Part shown: piece by piece, positions 50,001 through 64,000 of the stretch
How positions within the stretch are numbered: the stretch's first letter is position 1
How the letters are laid out: each line of letters starts with the position of its first letter
Origin: Syngnathus acus
Taxonomy: Eukaryota; Chordata; Actinopteri; Syngnathiformes; Syngnathidae
DNA: 64,000 bases
Direction of reading: 5' to 3'
NCBI RefSeq assembly: GCF_901709675.1
Contig: NC_051095.1
Span: 12,351,956 to 12,415,955 of the forward strand
The notes under the pieces: model-generated
Told to the model about the DNA's origin: nothing
Databases searched by the model: none
What the model saw: only the letters and a program-made list of their open reading frames with translations
Translations under genes and position numbers: made by a program

Positions 50001-52821
50001 AGAGCAGAGGCAGCGCGACTACGACAAGAAGCTGCTGTTGGCAAAGAATAAGATTGAAAATGTGCAGGTGAACAAAATTAATTGAAAACGGAAAAACAAA
50101 TCCAAACACACCCATTTTGAATACGCTGGGGCCCGTGTTTCAGGGTGAGAAGGAGTGTCTGAACACTGAGACGACTGAGTTGAAGCAGAAAGTTCGCTAC
50201 CTGCAAGACCAACTGTTGCCTCTCAGCAAACAGCGAGAGTACCAGGAGAAGGAAATCCAACGCCTCAACAGGGTCAGTGAAACGGACATCCAAGAGGTGC
50301 CCCAGGGTCTTTGTCGGTCGGTCAATTTCGGGCTGAACGATTTTGAAAAATCGATTAAATCCTTCAATATTACGATTGTAATTTATTTTTTTCCCAAGGC
50401 CCTTTTCCCATCTAGGTATTTTTTTAACAAACACGAGCAGTACATTCATTTTTCATCATAATGAGCAATATCATATTTATTATACATACACATTTTGGTC
50501 TCAGTTAGAATAAAATCAAATATCATGAATTAATATGAAATACTTTTTGTCTACTTCAGTTAGCTGCTAACTTATTAAACACTGAAAGAGTTGCACTCCT
50601 CTTTTCAGTTTGCACTACAAAAACAAACATAAAATCAAAGTGTGGCATAAACATAATAAAAAGTACAAAAATAATGCAAACCAATCCGCGGCTTTGCTTC
50701 AACTTTTTATGTTTCTCGAAACAATCATAGACACTAGTATTAACTGCAAAGAGTATTGTCACCTTCCCAAAAGGAAAATATAAATGTTTTCTCTTTTTCC
50801 AGGCTTTAGAAGACGCCTTAAATTTGCATGCCCCTTCATCGTCCCAACAACAACCTGGCCAGGACGCTGCCAATAACTTGAAGAGGCAGGAACTACTCAC
50901 CCAAATAGCCGTTCTAAAAGAACAGGTCAGACAAAATGAAAAAGATAGAATTAAATTAAATTTTGCTCCATTCATATGTTCATCTCTTCATCTGCTATTC
51001 ATAATCTCTATGCAAACCAGGTGAAAATCTTTGAAGAAGACTTCAGAAAAGAACGCAGTGACAGGGAACGAATGAATGAGGAAAAAGAAGACCTGAGGCG
51101 GCAGGTGGAGCGACTGCAGATTCAGATTACGAATTTGACCAATCAGGTGAGCGACCACCTGATGAGGATTATGATCACACGTATCCCACTGCGCCGAACG
51201 CCTGAATTTGTGCTCCCCGTGTTGTCCTACAGCTTCATCAGGCACAGAACGAGTGTCAGAGAGAACACACGGAGCGATGCAAGCTAGAAAGACTGCAGAT
51301 GCAGCATCACAAGCAGGTAGTGTGTGAAAGTGTGTGTGTGTGTGCGAGAAATAGAGTGAGAAGGTGTCAGTGTGTGAAAAAGTATGATTTTATAGCTGAC
51401 ACTGTTTGTTAGGACAATTCCAAAGCCCCAAGCGGTCACTGCATGATTTTTTGCTTACAAACTAGCGCCCCCTTGTGCCTAGCAGAAGTCACTGATCTAA
51501 AGGATAGCAGGTTGAGACAAGAACCTGACTCCACTTGTCATGTTTGTCAGTGCATCCGGGGCGAAGTGGCGGGCCATGCTATAACTGGGCCACGTCTATG
51601 CTCGCTCAGTTTAGCATTCACGCACTGATTGGGGATCACATATGTACTTGTGATCCCTCGTAGGGGCAGCGGCAGGAAAGACGTACCTCAGACCCCACGT
51701 CAGGCTCAGTGAACGGCCTGCTGAGCCCCCCCTACTGTGGTCCCTTTGTGCAGGTGGGACCGCAGGGCCTAGAGGGCTGGCCCGTACACTTCCATCCCCG
51801 GATGCCCAATGCAGCAGGCGCCACAGCTCCGCCCCCCGTACGAGACTTCCAGCCTGTTACCCCGGTAAGGGTCCTCAAAGGTCCCTATGTCTGTCCCACT
51901 GACAGACCCAGGCTCTCTTTAGCCTCCGTGCCCTATTTTATGTTGGGAGGCACCCCTGAATGATGGAATTGAGGTCTTCCGCCTCGTTAATACTGAGTGA
52001 CAAGGCTCCGGAGACATCTTATACTTAGATTATGACAGAGACTTTGAGCTTTCTGGTAGTGGAAAACAGTGTTTGAAACATCTCGTAGTTTGAATGACGA
52101 CACTGTTGTCTCTTTTCAGGGTTTTCCGTGGCAGTCGTCATCATTTCTACAGCCCAGAGGAGGGAGAGCGGTGGGGGAAAGTTCAAGACCAGCACCAGAT
52201 AATGCAGGTAGACACAAAAATGTTTTTGTCCTTCGCCCATGAAGAAGCATCAGTGTCTGAAATCAACGCTAGTTTGACCTCGCTTTAAGGTGAATGGTTA
52301 ATGAAAGCATCAAATCCGGAGTGTGGGAAGATTTTTTTTCTTGACGTCAGTAGCTGAAAAAAACAATGAACAAATGAAAATGCATTCGCTTCTGTGGTCA
52401 TATCAAAGTCTGTGAGTGATCACACTGGCACTCCTTTGTTGCTGGCATCTGTCTAGAAGTGTGTCTGCTCCTTGTGCATTATGGGCCTTCCTTCACCACT
52501 GTGAGGCCTGTTAAAACACTTTCTAATACTTTGACTCTGTAATTGGCTGTCGTTTAGCATTAGTCATTGGCCCATTAGCAGTCACCCATTATTGTTTTCT
52601 TCCTATGTTACCACCCAATGCTAAAGTCGCACTATACAAAGGTAGCAAAGTGGAGAAATGCACAGATTGTCTTAGTGTTCCCATGTCTGCCTGCAGACCA
52701 GTCCACGGCAGCAGCAGCAGCAGCAGCGGCGGCGGCAGGAGGAGGAGCGGGAGGAGGAGCGGGAGGAGGAGGCGGATTTGGAAAAAGGGAGCGACAGAAT
52801 ATAGATCCCGGAAAGCACTAA
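44043..52821 (+). CDS. tnip1: TNFAIP3-interacting protein 1 (ABIN-1)
   Basis: Polyubiquitin-binding adaptor that works with A20 to limit NF-kappaB and cell-death signalling in the cytosol. Coding exons: 44043-44190, 45409-45552, 45671-45720, 45811-45870, 46446-46655, 47772-47866, 48055-48259, 48659-48751, 48860-48925, 49936-50067, 50144-50272, 50803-50925, 51021-51146, 51233-51316, 51664-51864, 52120-52207, 52697-52821 (TAA). Total 693 codons, 692 aa against 636 in human. The N-terminus MEGKGPYRIYDPGGS matches human. Visible: an LIR-type F-E-V-V at residues 120-123, LLAHLGRMAVEFHHLSSKV, long coiled coils (LEVNKQWDI, ITDLRQRLADSQ), and the UBAN ubiquitin-binding segment VKIFEEDFRKERSDRERMNE in the exon from 51021. 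A Pro-rich tail follows. Ala/Ser and Ala/Gly tracts lengthen it. The 50-nt exon at 45671 is the least certain; it was chosen because it alone keeps phase. Confidence 0.95.
47020..47322. repeat. Tandem duplication, about 150-bp unit
   Basis: A unit opening AAACAAATCGGCCCCTTCAT at about 47020 is repeated from 47173 with few differences, both ending CATTAATTGTTCAGTCCTAT. The copies differ mainly in a T-rich tract. They lie in the tnip1 intron between 46655 and 47772. The high identity points to a recent event. Confidence 0.95.
48089..48169 (+). repeat. Coding triplet-repeat tract (Ala/Ser) in tnip1
   Basis: Codons GCA, GCT, TCA and TCG in runs encode a Gly-Gly, Ala-rich, then seven-Ser, then Ala-Ala-Ala tract (residues 248-274) at the end of a coiled-coil segment. 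I recall no such tract in human TNIP1. Confidence 0.85.
49760..49850. mobile_element. hAT-like relic, same family as 32840
   Basis: GATGATTCCATTGATTAACT and TTGTATTACAAAACCA match blocks of the copy in the anxa6 intron at about 32860-32935. It lies in the tnip1 intron before the exon at 49936. Confidence 0.45.
50325..50400. mobile_element. Short interspersed relic with ATCGATT core
   Basis: GGGCTGAACGATTTTGAAAA followed by ATCGATTAAA..TACGATTGTAATTT resembles the GGGCTGCACGAT-type terminus frequent in fish non-autonomous DNA transposons. It lies in a tnip1 intron. Confidence 0.4.
52708..52776 (+). repeat. Coding GCN/GGA tract (Ala10 then Gly-rich) in tnip1 last exon
   Basis: Ten alanine codons, then thirteen codons that are glycine apart from two alanines, directly before the final FGKRERQNIDPGKH. 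The underlying DNA is GCA, GCG and GGA triplets, so replication slippage is a likely origin. Confidence 0.9.
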
Positions 52822-54070
52822 AGTGTCACCACCTAATGGAGATTGGGTCGTAGCATGAAATCAGTTTGTTTTGATTTGAAAAGGTGTGATTTGATCTATA
52901 ATTTTCCTACTGAACTGTAGATATTCTATTGTAATGTTGTTTATACTTGCGTTTTATAAGGCTATTTGTGGAATACTTGGCTATTCTGAATATAAACATG
53001 AACTATTTCGTTGTTGTTTTTTTAAATCATGAACTGAAAAGTCTTTTGTTAAATATGTTGGATACTTAACACTCTACTGTTTTTCCAGAAAATATAACTT
53101 TTTATGCCATAATCTGCAACAACTTGATTTTGCAACTTGTAGGGATAGAGCGTAAGAGCAAAACTATTCTCATTCCAACAATGGGTGACAACATAAGTGA
53201 ATTCAACCACTGCAAAGCAAAGCAAATCTCAATTGATTTGAAGACTTTCGCAGTACATTGATGTGATAGGAACGTCCCATGTGTAACTGGTGAAAATGTG
53301 GTTATTGCATACAAAATGTTTTCTTTTTTTGGGGAGGGGGGATTTTGACGTATCATACCAAAAACATATTTGTGATTGATAATTTATTTATAACCTGCTG
53401 TTTTGATAGTTGCATTGACTAAGTGTGAACCATTGTCTTTTAGTGATGCTGCTCAATGTTGTTAGTGTATTCCCGATATATTGTAGCTATTGACATTTGT
53501 GTCAGACAACATATACACAAGCCTTTCTTTTCACCATGAAAATGGACCTAATCTCATTAAACAACACTTGTATTCTTTTATTTGGCCACCTATGTCACTA
53601 TCATATCGTGCACATTTTTTAGCCCTGTGCAGCACTTAATAGTTATGCGGTCTTCTAATAGCTATTAATAAGTGAAGGCAGCTGTAACAGCAGAAGAATT
53701 CTGGTTAAATCTATAGCTCCTGCCTTGCTGTAACACGGTCGAGAATTTTTTTTTTTTTTTAAATAACTAATTCAGTCTTAAATTCACCAACGTCCGAACC
53801 GAATATTCAATAGGATTGCGCATTGGGTGTTGTGAGGTAGTGAGATGAAGGGCTTCAAAAATCATGCAGAATCTGTAATATAGCTTCATTTTTAACCAAG
53901 TTATTAGGTTGCCAAGAACCAAATCAGACTGGTGAGAAGTGAAGGGAGATGTGCACTTTTGAAATGGTATTTTCTTTAATTACTGGCGGTTGTATGTCTT
54001 GGTTTGTAGCCCTTTTTCTGTTTTGCTGTAGGCAAAAGCACATGTGAGACCTTTTGTATTTAACTGGCTT

Positions 54071-54076
54071 AATAAA
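54071..54076 (+). promoter_or_regulatory. tnip1: Likely tnip1 polyadenylation signal
   Basis: AATAAA about 1.25 kb after the tnip1 stop; the most convincing signal before the convergent gpx3 gene. A TTAAAC region near 53560 is a weaker alternative. Confidence 0.5.
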
Positions 54077-54210
54077 TATATTCTAAATGTTTATAATGTA
54101 TGATGCCGACTGCAATTTATTTTCTTTCTTTGGCTGCCACAAAGTCTTTGAATCAATGCATATTGGCAGTGGCATTTTGGCAGGTTTATGCAATTGATTT
54201 ACAAATGAAT

Positions 54211-54312
54211 ACATGGGTGGTTATGGGTGAGGCATGAGCCTGAAAATAATTTAGTACAAATTTACATGGGTGGCTTGAGGTTTGGCATGATCCTAAAATA
54301 ATTTAGTCCAAA
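54211..54312. repeat. Imperfect tandem duplication, about 50-bp unit
   Basis: ACATGGGTGG..GGCATGA.CCT.AAAATAATTTAGT occurs at 54211 and again at 54264, between the tnip1 and gpx3 3' ends. Confidence 0.75.
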
Positions 54313-54983
54313 TACAGGATTCAGGTTTACTTTTGTGAGCAAGGTAAGTGTCAAGATTATTATTTTTATTTTTTTTATTTTTTTTAGTTTCTTGAATTCC
54401 CCCAGAAATTTGCAACATACATCCCATGGGACATGAAAAACTGCTATAAAGAGCCCATAAATGCTTATAATAAACATTTGTTCAATCGTTTGGTATGTAC
54501 CAAGGTTAAATGAAATAACTAAAAATAAATTAAAAAAACATTTGCGTTAACAAATTAACGCTACCCCTTAAAAAAGTACAGAAACTGAAAGTACATCTTT
54601 TAGAACTAAAATTATTGCAAAAAATATTTTGTTTTTGTCAGTATGTGAGCTTTCGAGGTTAATATTAAATGTTTTTGTTCTGTATTCTTGTACATCATAG
54701 ATAAGGAATGTGAAAGTCATATTAGAAATGTAGTTTACAGTATTCCACCATAATTATTGACTTGTTTAAAAATCTAGCATTCAAATATTCCATGCTGAAA
54801 AACTATACAAAAAAAGGAAAGCTTTTTCAAAAAATAAGACTTGTTCCAAAAAACAACTGACTTTCTGAGTTCTCGCAGCCTTCTTATTTGTACACTTTTA
54901 ATATTAAGATGGAAACAGGACATCATCCCCACATGATCTGCATTCCAGTAAAAGATAGCAAACAAGTGTGCAGTTGTCATTGG

Positions 54984-54989
54984 TTTATT
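54984..54989 (-). promoter_or_regulatory. gpx3: gpx3 polyadenylation signal
   Basis: TTTATT on the plus strand is AATAAA in the gpx3 sense, about 250 bases after the stop and beyond the SECIS candidate. Confidence 0.65.
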
Positions 54990-55100
54990 ACAAGTTCTTG
55001 ACATTGAAGCTGTAAATGCCAGCAGGTCCCCGTTTGCGAAAATATCATGATACTGTGGGATAGCAAGACAGCTTGAATGCACCAAAAAGCTAGCCTTGAA

Positions 55101-55160
55101 TCTCAGACTCCAAAGAGGCTCCGCAGACTTTCTGTTTTCAAACCTCTTCTTCATTCAACA
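55101..55160 (-). promoter_or_regulatory. gpx3: Candidate SECIS element of gpx3 (type II)
   Basis: In the gpx3 3' untranslated region, about 83 bases after the stop. In sense order: the ATGA quartet (55154-55151), then a stem AAGAGGTTT that pairs with GAGCCTCTT (two G-T wobbles), an unpaired AAAA (55138-55135), a small stem CAGA-AAG-TCTG, and a 3' GGAG (55111-55108) that supplies the GA for the non-Watson-Crick core. Twelve bases separate ATGA from AAAA. This order is that of a form II SECIS; folding software was not available. Confidence 0.6.
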
Positions 55161-55237
55161 TGCTACCTTCAGAAATTAGAGGAACTGCTAGATTTACGTC
55201 AACTTTACAACTTGTGAAAATGGTTTGGCAGGACAAT

Positions 55238-57065
55238 CTAATTGAAAACCTCCTCTGTGTAACGCTCGAACAGGTATTTGCGTATATCAGCTCGCACCTC
55301 GGAAACACTGACGGACGGATACCATCTCATGATGGGTTTTCCGTCCGGGCCCACCAGGAACTTTTCAAAGTTCCACTTGATGTCGCTGACTTTCAACGGA
55401 TCCCAGAATAGTCTGTTGGTGGGGTTACCGAAGTTGTCTGATACTGGAGGACAGGAACTCTGTTGAGAAGCCAAAGTACACACAAGTAGGTGAGAAAGGA
55501 AAGCGACAAGTGAGCAAATAGCACGTCATCAAAAAGGTTGAGACACACAGATCAGGAGTACATTTAGAGCAAGCCGTAAAAACCTACCTTGAGGAAGGTA
55601 TAAACCCCTTGCTCGTCTTTCCCATTCACATCACCTTTCTCAAACAACAGGAAGTTTGGAACAAAGTTGTTGCCAGGTCTGACATGCCTGGAATTCAGGC
55701 AGAGAAGTTTATGAGTGGTTAGTCTTTCAACGCTTGGAAGCTGGCCCGAATTCCCTCCTCGTTACAGCTCAGTGTGCTAATTATGAGATGACTGATGGAA
55801 TGTGAGACAGGAATCCTCCCCCGAAAGACTCACTGATTGTAAGAAAGCAGATTAAATGAAGCCTTGATGACTGACAGGAATGCTAGTGTGGGTTACCGCT
55901 GAAATTCTAACAGCACACTTAGAGCTTACTTTATATAACTGTTTCAATTTGGAATTTCTTACTTTAAGGTTGCCAGGATTTCACTGTTATTCCCCGGTTC
56001 CTGCTTGCCAAACTGATTGCATGGGAAGCCGAGAATAGTAAGTCCGTGAACATTCATCTCCTCCTGAAGTGCATTCAGCTCTGCATAAGGCAAGAGGTAC
56101 ATTTGGCACACTTAAAATATCTTCTATTTCATTTGTGTGTGTGTGTGTGGTCACCTACCCCAATACTGAGGGGTATAACCTCAGTATGTGGCCACGTTGA
56201 CGAAGAGGACAGTCCTTCCCGCAAAGTGACTGAAGTTAACAGTACGACTGCCATTCAAGGGCTTGGCCTGGTATTTGTAGATGGTACCATCTGCAAGTGG
56301 GCTGCACCACTGGAGGGGGTGGGGGGGGCACACATTCATTCTTTATCTACAAAGTACTAGTGGTATTCGGGAGTTGGTATCGGTATCAGAAACTGCATTG
56401 ATACTCATACTGGTATCGGACGCGATTGCATATCGCACTTAAAAGACTATAAGTCAAAGTCTTTAGTAATTTATCAACTCCAACTGATGTACATAAATTC
56501 ATATGAATCCATGTTTCCTTTGCCTTTATTTTAACAAATTTTAACAAGCCTAGGCTCTCATCATTTGTGACTTCAATCACACGTTCGTTGACTCATCTTA
56601 GACATTTATGATTTTGCCTCCGGATACGGATTCTTTTTACATATTTGTGGATTGAAATATGTATTTGTACAAGGTTTTGCTAAAACTCATACGCTGTACC
56701 TTTAAGCCTTTTTACCTCATTTTATTGTTGATATTGGTGATAGTCTTACTAATACTAATCTTTGTCTGGTACAGTGCTACAAAAAACTCAGTTACTTGGG
56801 GTTAAAAGTTCACAATCCTATTACAGTAATACTTTATTAGATTCTATTATTTTCCTATATTACCAGTAGAGTGGTATCGTTTTCTTACCACTGCTGATTA
56901 TCACAACGCACGGCTTTTAATTAGTACAGAATATTCAACACACACAAGTTCATGTTTTTACATTTCGGCAGCGGCTACCTGAGTGAGCGGGGTTCCTTCG
57001 GCGTTGCAAGGCCGCAGCAGGCCAAGCAGCAGGAAAAGCAATGACGGAGACAACAGATTCCACAT
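55238..57065 (-). CDS. gpx3: Extracellular glutathione peroxidase 3 (selenoprotein)
   Basis: Secreted selenoenzyme that reduces hydrogen peroxide and lipid hydroperoxides with glutathione or thioredoxin. Exons on the minus strand: 57065-56979, 56309-56159, 56080-55963, 55687-55588, 55459-55238 (TAG stop), 226 codons, 225 aa including Sec, against 226 in human. Exon 1 is a signal peptide (MWNLLSPS then LLFLLLGLL). Exon 2 reads GTIYKYQ..FVNVATY-Sec-GYTPQYW with Sec at residue 72, encoded by TGA at 56181-56183. Exon 3 has [21 protein letters not shown], which holds the catalytic Gln and Asn-Gln block; the last exon has [20 protein letters not shown] with the catalytic Trp-Asn pair. The long N-terminal leader separates it from GPX1/GPX4. 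A SECIS candidate and poly(A) signal follow. Ordinary ORF callers will break it at the UGA. Confidence 0.97.
56181..56183 (-). other. gpx3: Selenocysteine (UGA) codon of gpx3
   Basis: TGA in frame, flanked by FVNVATY before and GYTPQY after, exactly at the peroxidatic position of the GPX family. Coding potential and splice phase continue through it. Confidence 0.95.
56350..56425. mobile_element. GGTATCGGTATC-type repeat relic
   Basis: TTGGTATCGGTATCAGAAAC and ATACTGGTATCGGACGC resemble the terminus of a common fish hAT non-autonomous element built on ATCGGTA motifs. It lies in gpx3 intron 1; a related fragment is at 62345 on the other strand. Confidence 0.4.
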
Positions 57066-57186
57066 GACGGCCACCTGCACTCTGAGCTCGGGGAAATGTC
57101 CGCTTTCCCTCTGCAGTGCCAGTTATGAAGAGGAGAGAGAGAGGAGGAGAGGCGTACGAGCTGGTTGGCATGGGGACACCCAGTCA

Positions 57187-57194
57187 TGACGTCA
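57187..57194. promoter_or_regulatory. Palindromic CRE/ATF site (TGACGTCA)
   Basis: Perfect TGACGTCA palindrome about 120 bp upstream of the gpx3 start codon, a typical proximal-promoter distance. Binding is not shown. Confidence 0.4.
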
Positions 57195-58127
57195 TCGACT
57201 GCAAGGACACTGACTCTATCAGTTATTTGATTAGACACACACAAGGATATCACGTTATTATTCAATTTTTCTTGTTAAGATTATATCTAAATCTCCTTCC
57301 CAATGGTGCTCCAACAAAGTACTGTAAAAGTTAATAATAATGTTCGATATTAAGCTGTCAGGATGAGCCTGAAACGTAACGTAGGTGTTTTCAGAACTTT
57401 TGAATGCACCTGTCAAACATCACAAGAGGAGTTTATCATTATAATCACTGTTATTAATAGTATATTTTTTTGTGAATGTCACTGTTCCGCTGCTTGTTAG
57501 AGAAGATCAAGTTGTGTAAAAAGCAACATTTTCCAAGCTATTTGTAAATTGTGTTATTGATTTAAGTGTATTTGTAGAATATGTGTGATGCTGTGATAGT
57601 GTCATTTCCCTCACTGGATTAACAAACTGTATCTTTCTCTTGTTTTTCTGTCAGTCATATGAACAAGACGTTACAGTATTTGTACTAGGACAGGCTTAAC
57701 CACTCTGAAGACAGTTAAGGAACTAAACTTGGCATCTAATATCAGCTAGTGTTGAAAAAAAAAATAGAAGTACTGTTTTAACTCTTAAAAGTTGTAAAAA
57801 GAACAGTCTCTGAAGTGCAAACAAATAACTTTTTAAACAGTTAATTATAAATACCCCTTTGAATATCTTGGATGCTGCATTTTGGTATATACTAAATAAA
57901 GTTTATGCTTGTAGAAAAGTGGGAAGAAGAATATTTTTCAGAGTGCTACTATATACATCACAAGAAGTATACAGTGAAATATAATATACCAAATTCTATC
58001 TACAAAACTGTTGATTTATTGTACATAATGTGTATCTATAATGTTGCACATTGAAAGTCATATACAATGAGTACAAATGATTTGTAACAAATATGTAAGT
58101 GTGGGAATTTGCATCGTAGGGTTTTTA

Positions 58128-58184
58128 CTCCAGCACGCCCGCGACCTCCGTGGGGAAAAGCGGTATGGAAGATGGATGGGTGGA
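58128..58184 (+). mobile_element. 3' tail fragment of the same SINE family as 41052
   Basis: CTCCAGCACGCCCGCGACCT..GTGGGGA.AAGCGGT.. followed by GATGGATGGGTGGA matches the last 60-70 bases of the SINE at 41052-41414 (CTCCAGCACTCCCGCGACCC). Truncated at its 5' end, as reverse transcription from the tail would give. Confidence 0.8.
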
Positions 58185-58348
58185 TAATTATTTTTCCAGG
58201 CCATCCCTTCTGTCTTGCAGCTATTTGTGAACGTGGATTCAGTTCCAACGATCGCCACAAGAGGTCGACATTAAGCTCGAGATTCGCTTCCACAACAGCC
58301 GACCAGCGGTGACGAGACAAGCACAGTCGCCGTGGAAATCGGGCAGCG

Positions 58349-63777
<5,429 letters not shown>

Positions 63778-64000
63778 GTATGACCTCTATCATGTACTTA
63801 AATGAAATTAAATGGCTGCAGTGTATTTGAGTTATTACTTTTATTGTGTACCACCTTTTAAATATACATTATTTAGGGTAAAATCCAAATTAAGACACGA
63901 AAAACATACAAATACAGCAGCCAGCAGTGATAAACTGATGTGTCTTTGCAGGCATGTTTTGGTTAATTGGCCTCAAGTGAAAGAACATTAGCAGTCAGCA

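Larger units (their letters stand above)
57066..58348. other. Divergent intergenic region of gpx3 and dctn4
   Basis: Holds the gpx3 promoter side (CRE-like site at 57187), about 800 bp of AT-rich sequence without recognised features, a SINE tail at 58128, and the dctn4 5' untranslated region up to 58348. Confidence 0.6.

Noticed and set aside
55030-55060. Alternative SECIS core starting ATGATATTTTCGC
   Set aside because: No adequate stem pairs around it; the candidate at 55101-55160 has two stems and the right spacing.
56159-56309. gpx3 as a pseudogene because of the in-frame TGA
   Set aside because: The TGA is at the selenocysteine position of the family, the frame continues with conserved sequence, and a SECIS candidate is present.

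Overview
The window is vertebrate nuclear DNA, most probably from a teleost fish. It has multi-exon genes with GT-AG introns that are often only 70-200 bp long, long CA/GT and TCTA microsatellites, a tRNA-derived SINE, L2-like and hAT-like repeat relics, and proteins that read as clear orthologues of human genes. No bacterial-type feature (operon, CRISPR array, IS element) is present. I inferred exon structures by hand from splice signals, reading phase and similarity to remembered human protein families. For each gene that is complete in the window, the exon lengths sum to an open frame with matching phases.

Layout, left to right. (1) n4bp3 on the minus strand (about 160-3480); its 3' end lies beyond the left edge. 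(2) An 11.5-kb stretch without a recognisable gene, holding microsatellites. (3) pdgfrl, minus strand (15001-19416). (4) slc7a2-type cationic amino acid transporter, minus strand (20762-25554). (5) A CpG-rich promoter and anxa6 on the plus strand (CDS 29193-38583). (6) A repeat-bearing intergenic stretch with an intact-looking SINE. (7) tnip1, plus strand (CDS 44043-52821). (8) gpx3, minus strand (CDS 55238-57065), a selenoprotein gene with an in-frame UGA and a candidate SECIS element, convergent with tnip1. (9) dctn4, plus strand, starting at 58349 and leaving the window on the right.

The genes are an ordinary eukaryotic neighbourhood, not a pathway. anxa6, tnip1, gpx3 and dctn4 correspond to human 5q33, and n4bp3 to 5q35. 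slc7a2 and pdgfrl are neighbours on human 8p22, in the same order and orientation as here. The block therefore joins two human synteny groups. I found no evidence of a previously undescribed biological system. The most useful observations are the selenocysteine/SECIS pair of gpx3, the 7-residue microexon of dctn4, the mirror-image exon sizes of anxa6, the single CAT-2B-like exon in slc7a2, lineage-type Ala/Ser and Ala/Gly tracts in tnip1, and several mobile-element relics in introns and near promoters.
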